A DNA stretch of 63,364 nt. Source: Alphaproteobacteria bacterium. Lineage in GTDB: Bacteria; Pseudomonadota; Alphaproteobacteria; Sphingomonadales; Sphingomonadaceae. Shown here in pieces: positions 34,302-43,592 of this stretch. Numbering within the stretch: the first letter of the stretch is position 1; each line of letters opens with the position of its first letter. A model generated the notes under the pieces. It was not told the origin of the DNA, made no database searches, and was given only the letters and a program-made list of their open reading frames with translations. A program made the position numbers and the translations under genes. Where the stretch lies: NCBI GenBank assembly GCA_030431875.1, contig JAUIIG010000010.1:1-63364 (forward strand), given 5' to 3'.

Positions 34302-35504
34302 TCAGTCCCGCACCAGCAGTCCGTAGGCGACCAGCGAACCGACGATATCGTCGAGTTCCTCGGTGTCTGATACCTTGAAGTCCGACTTGGCGACCGATCC
34401 GGCAGCGATGCGTTCCTGCAGCTGTGCGGCCAGTTCGTCCGACAGTGGCATGGAGGCGCCCAGCAGGACGATCTGCTTGCCTTCCGCGCCGTCCTCGGTC
34501 GAATCCTCGAACGAGTACAGGATGTGGTCGCGCACCCGGAAGCGGTCATCCGGACCGATCGGCTTGCACAGTGCCATCAGGCTGCCGCGCACGCGCCCGC
34601 CCTGCTGGCGAACGAAGTTGCCGGAGAATGCTGTCAACGTGGCATCGAAGCTGGCCTTGTCGGCGATCTCCTGCGCGAGCCGCTGGAACATCGCCTTGTG
34701 CTCCTCACCGTTGCCCCGGTCGAAGAACAGGTCGCGTGGTAGCGAATGACGCATTTCGGGAATGCGCAGCGACGCCTCGGCCACGGCCTCCAGCATGAAA
34801 TCGGCCCAGGTCTGGGTGAGCACGCCGACGGTGATGTGCAGGCTCGGCTCGTCACCGTGGGTCAATGCCCGGTGTGCCGTGCCGCGCGGGACGTAGAGGC
34901 ATTGTCCCTCTTCGAGCACGAATTGCGCCTGCAGTTCGCCGGTATCGTCGCGGTCCTTGTTGAAGCCCTCGCCCCGGAACGGCAGCGTCTCGCGGTCGCC
35001 GTAGATCTCCCAGTCCTTGGCACCGGCCACCTGCAGCACGAAGACGTCGTGATCATCGAAGTGGATACCGAAGCCGTGTTCGCCCGGCGGGGTCATGTAG
35101 ATGTTCGTCTGGGTACGCGACCCGAAAGCCTGCTCCAGCGACAGGCAGAATTCGTAGAGCTTGCCGTCAGCAAAGTGCAGTTGCGGCAGGATGATAGTCG
35201 AACCGTCACGGAAGTTGTCCAGCACGGCACCGCGATCGACGATACCATCGGGAAATGTGTACTCTGCCGGGTCGATCGAGCGGCCCGACTTGGCCATGCT
35301 GATTGCGGTCGCCGGAAGCTCGCTGTCAGCGATGATCTCGTCGATGCGGTCGATGGAGAGCAGGTCCCCCATTCTCGGGTGCTTCTGCGTCGAGTGGAAG
35401 TACTTGCGCTCGTAATAGTCGCGGAAGAATTCTTCGGGGGAAAGCGGCGCGATGAGCAGATCAAGCGCGTCGTCGGACGAAATGGAACCGGTCTGGAATT
35501 GCAT
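34302..35504 (-). CDS. JmjC/cupin-fold oxygenase (ribosomal-oxygenase-like)
   Basis: A 400-aa 2-oxoglutarate oxygenase-like protein. The metal triad H148-x-D150 (GIHFDDHD) and distal H211 (PRGTAHRALT) is complete, in the order and spacing seen in ROX-type JmjC hydroxylases such as YcfD/RoxA. The C-terminal half is helical, probably for dimerisation. RoxA hydroxylates an arginine of ribosomal protein L16; whether this one does is unknown. The Tat-signal repeat gene lies 85 nt upstream on the same strand, with a terminator between. Confidence 0.87.
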   Translation of the reverse strand: MQFQTGSISSDDALDLLIAPLSPEEFFRDYYERKYFHSTQKHPRMGDLLSIDRIDEIIADSELPATAISMAKSGRSIDPAEYTFPDGIVDRGAVLDNFRDGSTIILPQLHFADGKLYEFCLSLEQAFGSRTQTNIYMTPPGEHGFGIHFDDHDVFVLQVAGAKDWEIYGDRETLPFRGEGFNKDRDDTGELQAQFVLEEGQCLYVPRGTAHRALTHGDEPSLHITVGVLTQTWADFMLEAVAEASLRIPEMRHSLPRDLFFDRGNGEEHKAMFQRLAQEIADKASFDATLTAFSGNFVRQQGGRVRGSLMALCKPIGPDDRFRVRDHILYSFEDSTEDGAEGKQIVLLGASMPLSDELAAQLQERIAAGSVAKSDFKVSDTEELDDIVGSLVAYGLLVRD

Positions 35505-35519
35505 CGTGTCTCACACAGG

Positions 35520-35559
35520 CAAAAGAAAACGCGCGACCGGCACTGTCACCGGTCGCGCG
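35520..35559 (-). terminator. Rho-independent terminator between the repeat gene and the JmjC gene
   Basis: On the minus strand an 11-bp perfect stem (arms 35549-35559 and 35530-35540, CGCGCGACCGG and its complement) with an 8-nt loop is followed by TTTTCTTTT. It should stop most transcripts of the repeat-protein gene before the JmjC gene. Confidence 0.85.
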
Positions 35560-35589
35560 CTGGAAAACGGGTAAATCGATAGGAGCGCC

Positions 35590-36045
35590 TTAAGCGCAGC
35601 TGCCCCGGCCACGACCACGGCCAGACTGGTCGCGGATGTTGCCGTTGTCGGCATCGGTGATGCCGCTGCGGCCATAGCCACCACGATCGTTGGGGTCACT
35701 GTCCGAATAGCCGGTGCTCGTGCCACGGCCGGAACCGGCACAGTCGCGGTTGGCACCCGAGTCGGAGTCGGTCACGCCGGTGCTGCGACGGCCGCCACCG
35801 CGGCCGTAGCTGGCCCGGTCGTTGGCGTCGGAATCGGTGATGCCGGTGCGGCCGTAGCCAGCCCGATCGTTCGGGTCGCTGTCCGAATAGCCGGTGCGGC
35901 CATAGCCGACCGAGTCGTTCGGATCACTGTCGGTACGGCCGGTGCGCTGTGCCGCAGCCGGCGAGGCAATCATGCCTGCAGCCAAACCACCGCTGACCAG
36001 TGCGACAAACGAACGCCGCGATACGGGCTTAACCCTACGTGCCAT
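35590..36045 (-). CDS. Tat-signal protein with Asp/Gly/Arg repeats
   Basis: A 151-aa protein. A twin-arginine signal (SRRSF at residues 9-13, hydrophobic core, AAAQ near 33) is followed by six degenerate repeats covering residues 37-151, of length 16, 16, 22, 22, 16 and 23. The core is (T/S)DSDPNDRxGYGRTG. Two cysteines occur (102 and 150, two from the end). The Asp-x-Asp spacing recalls calcium-binding loops, and the GRG tail resembles RGG RNA-binding tracts; neither is proven. ATG 36045 is chosen to give a normal Tat signal. I know no named family. Confidence 0.8.
   Translation of the reverse strand: MARRVKPVSRRSFVALVSGGLAAGMIASPAAAQRTGRTDSDPNDSVGYGRTGYSDSDPNDRAGYGRTGITDSDANDRASYGRGGGRRSTGVTDSDSGANRDCAGSGRGTSTGYSDSDPNDRGGYGRSGITDADNGNIRDQSGRGRGRGSCA
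35593..35937 (-). repeat. Coding repeats of the Tat-signal protein
   Basis: Six tandem units of 48 or 66 bp encode the DSDPND...GYGR repeats. The 16-residue units are closest to each other; two 22-residue units carry a six-residue extension ending in STG. Confidence 0.75.
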
Positions 36046-36158
36046 TGTAAATCCCCCACAGAACCCCCGACCCCTCGGAGGCAATCAGTAACGATGCGAA
36101 GACACTACCGATCTTGCGGTTAATGGCAAGTGTATCGGGGTAACCATGAAGGAAAATT

Positions 36159-37067
36159 TCACAGCCAACCGGCGTCGCGATACCATTTTGCGGTCTGCGC
36201 CATACCCTCCGAAAACGGCACCTGTGGCTGCCAGATATTTGGCGGGACGGCCTTTTCCGGATCGCTGACCCAGTCGGGGTGACACATGTAACTGGCACGA
36301 TCGGGGGTAAGCTTGGCCTTGGCCCCGCGCAGTAACCGGTCGCCCCTTGCCGCCGCCATCAACACGCCGCGCGGCACATTGGGGGCCCACACACGCTTGC
36401 CCATGGCAGCCCCGATGGCTTCGGCCAGCTGGCTGTGGGTAAGGCCCTCGGGCGTTCCGTCGTCAGGCTCATAGACCTTGCCGAAGGTCTCCCAGCCCTG
36501 TCCGCCAAGGTCAAGCAGCAGCCGGGCAAGGTCATCCACGTGGATCACCGATGATCGTCCCTGCGGCGGCACCGGAACGAAACCGAAGCGGGCGGCCTTG
36601 AACAGTTCGAACACTTCGGTGTCGCGCGGGCCGTAGACCGCTGGCGGACGCACCATGGTCCAGTCCAGGCTGCTGGCGCGCACCGCCTCTTCGGCCTGCT
36701 GCTTGGACTTGCCGTAGTCGGACAGTGCCGGCTCGCGCGCCGCAAGCGACGAGACATGGATGAAGCGCTTCGCAGCGGCATTTTCCGCAGCAGCCAGCAC
36801 TGCCTCGGTCCCTGCCACGTTGCCTGCGCGGAATCCGGCCATGTCCTGTGCATTCACCACGCCCGCTATATGAAGGACGGCGTCTGCCTCATGCACCAGC
36901 TCGGCCAGCGCATCATGCGAGGCAAGATCGCCAGAGATCCAGCTGAGGCCGGGGCGTGTGGGCTGGGTCCGGCGAGTCAGCGCACGCACGGCAATCCCGC
37001 GCTGCAGGGCTTCATCGAGCACGGCCTGCCCGACAAAGCCCGTAGCGCCGGTGACTGCGAGGATCAC
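36159..37067 (-). CDS. NAD(P)-dependent epimerase/dehydratase-like SDR
   Basis: A 302-aa extended short-chain dehydrogenase. It has the Rossmann motif GATGFVG (residues 7-13), HIAGVVN, a Ser in VSSLA and an active-site YGKSK (Tyr-x-x-x-Lys), and VIHVDDLAR. It resembles sugar-nucleotide epimerases and steroid/flavonoid reductase-like proteins; the substrate is unknown. It starts with GTG 37067, 34 nt after proB, so it is probably co-transcribed with proB. Confidence 0.87.
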   Translation of the reverse strand: MILAVTGATGFVGQAVLDEALQRGIAVRALTRRTQPTRPGLSWISGDLASHDALAELVHEADAVLHIAGVVNAQDMAGFRAGNVAGTEAVLAAAENAAAKRFIHVSSLAAREPALSDYGKSKQQAEEAVRASSLDWTMVRPPAVYGPRDTEVFELFKAARFGFVPVPPQGRSSVIHVDDLARLLLDLGGQGWETFGKVYEPDDGTPEGLTHSQLAEAIGAAMGKRVWAPNVPRGVLMAAARGDRLLRGAKAKLTPDRASYMCHPDWVSDPEKAVPPNIWQPQVPFSEGMAQTAKWYRDAGWL

Positions 37068-37101
37068 AACCGGCCCTCAAGCAGCCAGGCGATTGGGCGA
37101 A

Positions 37102-38235
37102 TCACAAGAGCACCAGGTGATCCCGGTGGATCACGGCGGAGCGCGGCGAGTGGCCGAGGATTTCCTCCTGCTCGTCGCTCGAATGCCCCTTGATCGATTC
37201 CACATCGGACCAGTCGTATTCGACCAGCCCCTTGGCAATCATGCGGTTGGCGATGTCGTAGACGGGGATAATATCGCCACGTTCGAAGTCGCCTTCGACC
37301 TTGACGATGCCTGCAGCCAGCACGCTCTTGCCGTGGCGCAAGGCCTCGACACAGCCATCGTCGACCGTGATCGCGCCGTTGAACCGCATGCGCCCGCCGA
37401 TCCACGCGCGCCTGCCGCTGTCGTCGCGCTTGGGCAGGAACAGGGTGCCGGTCTGCCCCGCCAGTGCACGGGCCATGGGCATGTCCAGCGTGCCTTCAAT
37501 GATGGCGAGGGCGATACCCGCGCGTTCGGCAATCTCGGCGGCGAGCAGTTTTGCGGTCATGCCGCCCGAACCCATGCCCGAGCCGGAACCGCCATCGGCC
37601 ATGGCGTGGATCTCTTCGGTCACGCCGCGCACTTCGGACAGCCGATTGGCATCGGGATTGTCAGGATGCTTGTCGTAGAGCCCGTCGACATCGGTCAGCA
37701 GCATGACCCCGTCCGCCTCGCAGGCCTGGGCCACGCGCGCTGCCAACCGGTCGTTGTCGCCAAAACGGATTTCGCCGGTGGCAATGGTGTCGTTCTCGTT
37801 CACCACCGGCACCACGCCCGACTTCAGCAGGCGGCGGATGGTGGCGGAGATGTTGAGATAGCGGCGGCGGTTCTCGAAGTCGTCGAGCGTCAGCAGCATC
37901 TGCGCGGCGATCAGCCGGCGTTCGGACAGCAGCATCGACCAGGTCGAAGCGAGGGTAATCTGGCCGACCGAAGCCGAGGCCTGGGCTTCCGCCAGGGTCC
38001 GCCTGCCGCCTTCGCTGAATTCCAGCTGCTTTGCACCGATGGCAATGGCGCCGGAGCTGACGACGACAACTTCCTGGCCGCGCTCCACACAGCCATGGAT
38101 CTCGTTGACGATGGTGCGCAGCCACTCGGTGCGCACACCGCCGGAGCCATCAACCAGCAGGGCGCTGCCGATCTTGATGACCAGCCGCTTGCATTTTTCA
38201 GGGTCGCGAAAGTCGTTGAGTGTTTCGATAGCCAT
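37102..38235 (-). CDS. proB: Glutamate 5-kinase
   Basis: A 377-aa enzyme for the first step of proline synthesis, phosphorylating glutamate. The amino-acid-kinase domain starts KRLVIKIGSALLV and contains NENDTIATGEIRFGDND and LLTDVDGLYD; the C-terminal part is a PUA domain (DGCVEALRHGKSVLAAGI). Length is typical. It lies 51 nt after obgE on the same strand. The proC gene is 4 kb away; proA is not in the window. Confidence 0.96.
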   Translation of the reverse strand: MAIETLNDFRDPEKCKRLVIKIGSALLVDGSGGVRTEWLRTIVNEIHGCVERGQEVVVVSSGAIAIGAKQLEFSEGGRRTLAEAQASASVGQITLASTWSMLLSERRLIAAQMLLTLDDFENRRRYLNISATIRRLLKSGVVPVVNENDTIATGEIRFGDNDRLAARVAQACEADGVMLLTDVDGLYDKHPDNPDANRLSEVRGVTEEIHAMADGGSGSGMGSGGMTAKLLAAEIAERAGIALAIIEGTLDMPMARALAGQTGTLFLPKRDDSGRRAWIGGRMRFNGAITVDDGCVEALRHGKSVLAAGIVKVEGDFERGDIIPVYDIANRMIAKGLVEYDWSDVESIKGHSSDEQEEILGHSPRSAVIHRDHLVLL

Positions 38236-38286
38236 AACGCGCTGCAGATAGGGTATGCCCTGCCGCTCTGCTAGGTAAGTTTGCTA

Positions 38287-39366
<1,080 letters not shown>

Positions 39367-39410
39367 TTATGCGCTTTTGCCGCGCTGCGCCAGCATGAGG
39401 CTGGCAAGCC

Positions 39411-39869
39411 CTATCCGCGCTGGCGGCGACGCCAGGCGAGGAACGCGGCCAGCGACAGGACGAACAAGGCCAAGGCCCCAGCCGCAAAGCGCGGATCATC
39501 AATCGGGGCCTGCTGCGAGAATTCGAAATCTGCGGCAAGGACAGCGCGTCCTTGCGGCTCGCCAGGCAGGTAGATCACCGGCACCAGGTCGCCCACCTTG
39601 GTCTCTTGCTGGACCCGGCTGGCAGCGGGGCTGCGCAGCCAGTTGCGATATTTCTCGCCTTCGGGTTCAGGCCGGTGGCTTACAACCAGGGTATCTCCGC
39701 GCACACGCTGCGAACTGGAAGGCACCACCTCGACTAGCCGCGCCGACACCTGAACCCCGCGCTCGCGATAGGCAGGCAGGACAAACAGGTTCCAAGACAG
39801 GCTGAAGGGGACGAGGATTGCAGCTGCAAGACCGGTCAGCAGGACAGCGAGCCGGAGCGCGTTACCCAT
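39411..39869 (-). CDS. Small membrane protein, DUF3592-like
   Basis: A 152-aa protein with a transmembrane segment near each end (about 8-28 and 127-146) and an extracytoplasmic domain between, containing VGDLVPVIYLPGEPQGRAVL. That layout and the V-x-YLPG-x-P-like motif resemble DUF3592 proteins. The function is unknown. It ends 53 nt before obgE and is separated by about 35 nt from tRNA-Ala. Confidence 0.68.
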   Translation of the reverse strand: MGNALRLAVLLTGLAAAILVPFSLSWNLFVLPAYRERGVQVSARLVEVVPSSSQRVRGDTLVVSHRPEPEGEKYRNWLRSPAASRVQQETKVGDLVPVIYLPGEPQGRAVLAADFEFSQQAPIDDPRFAAGALALFVLSLAAFLAWRRRQRG

Positions 39870-39903
39870 GACCTTCTCCCCCGATGCAGCAGTGGCAGGA
39901 AAC

Positions 39904-39979
<76 letters not shown>

Positions 39980-40083
39980 GTTCCAGTATCGCTGCAGTTA
40001 CCGCAACCGTTTACCGGTAACCGCGAAGGCAGGCCATTTAGCCGCTGTTGGCCGGCCTTGGAAGGGCAATTTCGCGCAGCGGA

Positions 40084-41007
40084 TCAGTCCGTGGTGTCGT
40101 TGGGCAGAGGCTGGACGACAGGATTGCTCGTGGTCGTTTCGTCCACCGGGATCACCGGGATCAGGACGCCTTCGCTGTCCGGAACGGCGACAGGGTCTTC
40201 CGGGATCAGCGAAGTGACCGCCACACCCATCGCCTGCTGCTGCGAGCGGGTGCCATAGATGGCTACCCAGCCCGGCTGCGATTCCCCGTACCGCGCGCCG
40301 TAGCGAGTGTCCCAGTCGCTGGAGGCCGCTTCGTACTGCTCGTAAGCGGTAAAGAATTGCTCGAAAGCCATTTCGTAGCGCGCCAGCCCGCTCATGGCGA
40401 ACATGGTGAAATCTTCCGGCGGACTGGCAAGGTATTCGTTGGCCACGGCCAGTGCTGCGGCACAGAAGTTGCGACGTGCGGGCGGCGAGGCAAAGTAGTT
40501 GTAGATACCCGTGGAATGGGCCTCGCGGTCGAGCAGTGCCGCCCGGCGCACTTCTGTGCGACCGGTAGACAGTCCGCTGGCAGCGCGTTCCGCGCGCACT
40601 TCGGCCTGGAATTGCGCTTCGACGGCATTGTTGGCAGCCGCCAGCACCTGCGATTCCGCGCGCAGCATCTGGCTATAAGCCTCGAGGATCGGCGCGTGCT
40701 CCTCACGCAGGCAGTTGAGCGCAGCCACGTTCCAGCCGGACCGGAAATGCCAGGTCGTCTCGTCGGTGTTCAAGCCGGTGTTGATCGTCTGGCGCACGCC
40801 GAATGCATCACGCCGCGGAATGTCCAGCTGGTAGGCGGCCTGGGCCGGCGGCACCGGGCGATAGGGGATCGTTTCGACCACCACCGGCGGAGGCGGCGGG
40901 GGTGGCGGCGGAGGCGGCGGAGGCGGCGGCGGGGTAACGCAGGCCGCCAACATGGCCGATCCGACCGCAGCCGTGATCACGCGAATATTGAGAGGTGGTT
41001 TTGTCAT
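40084..41007 (-). CDS. Lipoprotein with a 16-proline run
   Basis: A 307-aa protein. The signal has the lipobox LAAC (Cys23), so it is probably an envelope lipoprotein. T25 is followed by sixteen consecutive prolines (codons 40932-40885), a stalling-prone tract that needs EF-P, then VVVETIPYRP. The rest is mainly helical, Ala/Glu/Arg-rich, with DREAHSTGIYNYFAS and NFCAAALAVANEYL; the C-terminus is Val/Pro/Thr-rich. The family is unknown. The tract may act as a spacer across the peptidoglycan. Confidence 0.82.
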   Translation of the reverse strand: MTKPPLNIRVITAAVGSAMLAACVTPPPPPPPPPPPPPPPPVVVETIPYRPVPPAQAAYQLDIPRRDAFGVRQTINTGLNTDETTWHFRSGWNVAALNCLREEHAPILEAYSQMLRAESQVLAAANNAVEAQFQAEVRAERAASGLSTGRTEVRRAALLDREAHSTGIYNYFASPPARRNFCAAALAVANEYLASPPEDFTMFAMSGLARYEMAFEQFFTAYEQYEAASSDWDTRYGARYGESQPGWVAIYGTRSQQQAMGVAVTSLIPEDPVAVPDSEGVLIPVIPVDETTTSNPVVQPLPNDTTD

Positions 41008-41085
41008 CTGCCCCGTTATGTCCTTGTCGCCCCTGAACCAGTGCTGAGCATTGGTTAACGGTACTGACGTCTAGACCTTGGGAAT

Positions 41086-41127
41086 GACAAAGAAAATGCC
41101 CGGAGTGCGGCTATGCACTCCGGGCAT
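41086..41127 (-). terminator. Rho-independent terminator of the Bax-inhibitor-1 gene
   Basis: A perfect 12-bp stem ATGCCCGGAGTG/CACTCCGGGCAT (41096-41107, 41116-41127) with an 8-nt loop. On the minus strand it is followed by TTTCTTTG. It lies 23 nt after the stop codon. Confidence 0.85.
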
Positions 41128-41150
41128 CGTGTGTTCGATTCGTTCCGTCG

Positions 41151-41939
41151 CTATTCGCGGGCAGCGCCCATGAACCGCAGCAGGAACAGGAACATGTTGA
41201 TGAAATCGAGGTAGAGGCTGAGCGCCCCCATGATCACCAGCTTGCCCATCGGGAAGGCCGCAGCCACTGAGGGATTGGTCATCTTGATCTGCTGGATCGC
41301 CAGGTATTCCTGCTTCAGGCGCTGGGTATCCCAGGCTGTCAGGCCGGCGAAGATCAGCACGCCGAGGAAGCTCACGGCCCACATCAGCGCTTCCGACTGC
41401 AGGAAGATGTTGATGACGCTGGCGATGATCAGGCCGATCAGGCCCATCACCAGGAAGCTGCCGAAGCCCGACAGGTCCTTCTGCGTGGTGTAACCAAACA
41501 GGCTGAGACCGGCAAAGGCACCAGCCGTGGCGAAGAAGGTCGCGGCGATCGAGGCACCGGTGTAGATCAGGAAGATATACGACAGCGACAGGCCCATCAG
41601 GACGCAGAAACCCCAGAACATCGCCTGCAGCGTCGCGGTCGAGAAGCGGTCACGCCCGAAGCTCATCGCAAAGACAATGGCGAGCGGGGACAGCTGGATG
41701 ATCCAGTTCAGGATGCCGCCCGAGGTAGCCATCTGCCACGCCATCGACTGCTCACCACCGCGCGAGAACAGCATCGCGACGACGCCCGTCAGCAACACGC
41801 CCGAAGCCATGTAGTTGTAGATCGAGAGCATGTGCTTGCGCAGCCCGGCGTCGAAGGTCGTGCCCGCAAGATCGCCCGTCTGGCCCGGCGACGTACCGAA
41901 ACCCTGCCGGGTCTGCTGGTTGTCGTTCCAATTTGCCAT
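41151..41939 (-). CDS. Bax inhibitor-1/YccA family membrane protein
   Basis: A 262-aa inner-membrane protein with seven hydrophobic segments and the family features YNYMASGVLLTG, SLFGYTTQKDLSGFGSFL and a C-terminal SLYLDFINMFLFLLR. Bacterial members (YccA, YbhL, BsYetJ) bind calcium or modulate FtsH. A polar 30-residue N-terminus precedes the first helix. ATG 41939 (MANWNDN) is chosen. It is a single gene with its own terminator. Confidence 0.94.
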   Translation of the reverse strand: MANWNDNQQTRQGFGTSPGQTGDLAGTTFDAGLRKHMLSIYNYMASGVLLTGVVAMLFSRGGEQSMAWQMATSGGILNWIIQLSPLAIVFAMSFGRDRFSTATLQAMFWGFCVLMGLSLSYIFLIYTGASIAATFFATAGAFAGLSLFGYTTQKDLSGFGSFLVMGLIGLIIASVINIFLQSEALMWAVSFLGVLIFAGLTAWDTQRLKQEYLAIQQIKMTNPSVAAAFPMGKLVIMGALSLYLDFINMFLFLLRFMGAARE

Positions 41940-42068
41940 GGTATCCAAAACTCCGTTGTCCGGCCTCACAAAGCGGGCCGGGCTGACATCAATATCGGCA
42001 TATTGCGAGCGATTTTCAAGGAAAACCGGACACTGTCACCGGCGTCTGTGGTTAACCCTGAAATCGGC

Positions 42069-42869
42069 TCAATCGCGCGCTTCGCGGGACATTTCCACGC
42101 TGCGATCGCGGGCAGCGCGCAAGCATTTGGTCATCAGCTGGGTCAGCGCCTCGTCCTCGTCGAGCACGTCCATGCCCTTGCGCGTCACCCCGCCGGGAGA
42201 GGCGACCATGTCGGCCAACTTGCCCGGCGAATGTTCGGACGCCTGCGCCAACGCAGCAGCACCTTCGGTCATGGCGACCGCCAGCGACCGCGCCTGTTCT
42301 TCCGGCAGACCAAGCCGCACGGCCGCCGTGCCCAGCGCATCGATGAAGCGGTAGACAAAGGCAGGACCACTGCCGGCGAGCGCCGTTACGAGGTCGTATC
42401 GATCCTCGCCCACCCACTCGGGGGTGCCGAGCCTGGCCATGAGATCGAACAGTTCATCGCGCGCCGCCTCATCGAGGCCCTGTTCGGCCAATGCGACGGG
42501 CGACTTGCCCATGGCGCAGGCAAGGTTGGGCATGACGCGCACCACGGCACCGGCCTGCGGAAAATGCTTCTGAAGTGTTTCCAGCTGGACCCCAGCCAGA
42601 ACCGACAGCACGGCCGTCGCCTCGCCGCAGACGTCCTGCAAGGTGGGCGCAATGTCTGCCAGCATGTAGGGCTTGAAGCCCAGGAGCACGGCATCGAAAT
42701 GCCGCCCTTCGGGTACTTCGCGCAGCAGCTCGACGTCGCCAGGCACACTTTCGCGGCTGGGGGTGACGACGGTGAAACGCTCGCGCGGCAAGCCAGCAGC
42801 CAGCCATCCTTCAAGCATGGCTCCGGTCATGTTGCCGCAGCCGACGATCAGCAGTTTTTCAAATGTCAT
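42069..42869 (-). CDS. proC: Pyrroline-5-carboxylate reductase
   Basis: A 266-aa enzyme for the last step of proline synthesis. The nucleotide-binding motif VGCGNMTGAM is at the N-terminus, with VVRVMPNLACAMG, ALAGSGPAFVYRFIDAL and the C-terminal SPGGVTRKGMDVLD. ATG 42869 gives the usual start; the longer open frame upstream overlaps the YbjN gene and is not conserved-looking. It lies 32 nt after the YbjN gene and is probably co-transcribed. Confidence 0.95.
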   Translation of the reverse strand: MTFEKLLIVGCGNMTGAMLEGWLAAGLPRERFTVVTPSRESVPGDVELLREVPEGRHFDAVLLGFKPYMLADIAPTLQDVCGEATAVLSVLAGVQLETLQKHFPQAGAVVRVMPNLACAMGKSPVALAEQGLDEAARDELFDLMARLGTPEWVGEDRYDLVTALAGSGPAFVYRFIDALGTAAVRLGLPEEQARSLAVAMTEGAAALAQASEHSPGKLADMVASPGGVTRKGMDVLDEDEALTQLMTKCLRAARDRSVEMSREARD

Positions 42870-42901
42870 GGAGCGATGACTTGGCACGCGTGGCCGCGAA
42901 A

Positions 42902-43408
42902 TCAAGCTTCTCCGGCAGCATCCACCAGTGCCGCGTCCAGAGCCTGGCGCGGGTTCTTGTCGCCCCAGAGTACGAACTGGAAGGCAGGATAGAACCGGTC
43001 GCACTCGGAAACCGCGGATTCGATGGCCATCTGCGCCATCTCCAGGCTCAGCATTCCGTCATCACCGAGCATCAGCCCGTGCCGGTAGAGCATGACATTG
43101 CCCTGCGACCAGAGGTCGAAATGGCCCAGCCAAAGCTGTTCGTTGACCATGGCCATCAGTTCGTAGGCGTCGCGCTTCTTGCTGTCGGGCACGCGGATTT
43201 CGGGCAGGCAAAGCAGTTGCAGCACCTTGTCCTCTATCCGCCAGATGCCGCGCACCTGATAGGTCGTCCAGCTGCCGGGAACCTCGCCGCAGACCTCTTC
43301 CTCGCTGACATGTTCGAAGGTCCAGCCATTGGCTTCGAACAGGGCGGCCAGCATCTCGACCGGCGCGGCGTCGGCGCCTTCCTCGATAGTGTCGCGGGCA
43401 GTGTTCAT
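42902..43408 (-). CDS. YbjN domain protein
   Basis: A 168-aa soluble protein with the YbjN-type pattern: MLAALFEANGWTFE, LLCLPEIRVPDSKKRDAYELMAMVNEQLWLG split over strand and helix, and GMLSLEMAQMAIESAV near the end. These proteins resemble type-III-secretion-chaperone folds; in E. coli YbjN affects motility and stress, but a general role is not known. It starts at ATG 43408. It is followed by proC on the same strand. Confidence 0.87.
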   Translation of the reverse strand: MNTARDTIEEGADAAPVEMLAALFEANGWTFEHVSEEEVCGEVPGSWTTYQVRGIWRIEDKVLQLLCLPEIRVPDSKKRDAYELMAMVNEQLWLGHFDLWSQGNVMLYRHGLMLGDDGMLSLEMAQMAIESAVSECDRFYPAFQFVLWGDKNPRQALDAALVDAAGEA

Positions 43409-43592
43409 AGGGTGCAGGCCAGTGCAGTGCTCATGCAATGCTTAATGCTTCGCTAGGCATTTGCCCGCAATCGGGCGGCGCAATTTGGCGGGGCAAAACG
43501 CGTCTGGCTTGTTGGCAAGATGTGCACAATCTTCAGGGGATATCGCGCTGCCGGATATTGGTTCCGAGGGCGCGGAGCCCTTTTCGGAATGC

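Noticed and set aside
34277-34305. Inverted repeat around the convergent stops of the DUF6152 and JmjC genes as a terminator
   Set aside because: TGACGCC and GGCGCGTCA pair only with a bulge and there is no T-run, so I did not list it as a feature.
42870-43004. 45-residue N-terminal extension of ProC
   Set aside because: It overlaps the YbjN gene and is Arg/Ser-rich with no match to ProC; the ATG at 42869 gives the normal start.
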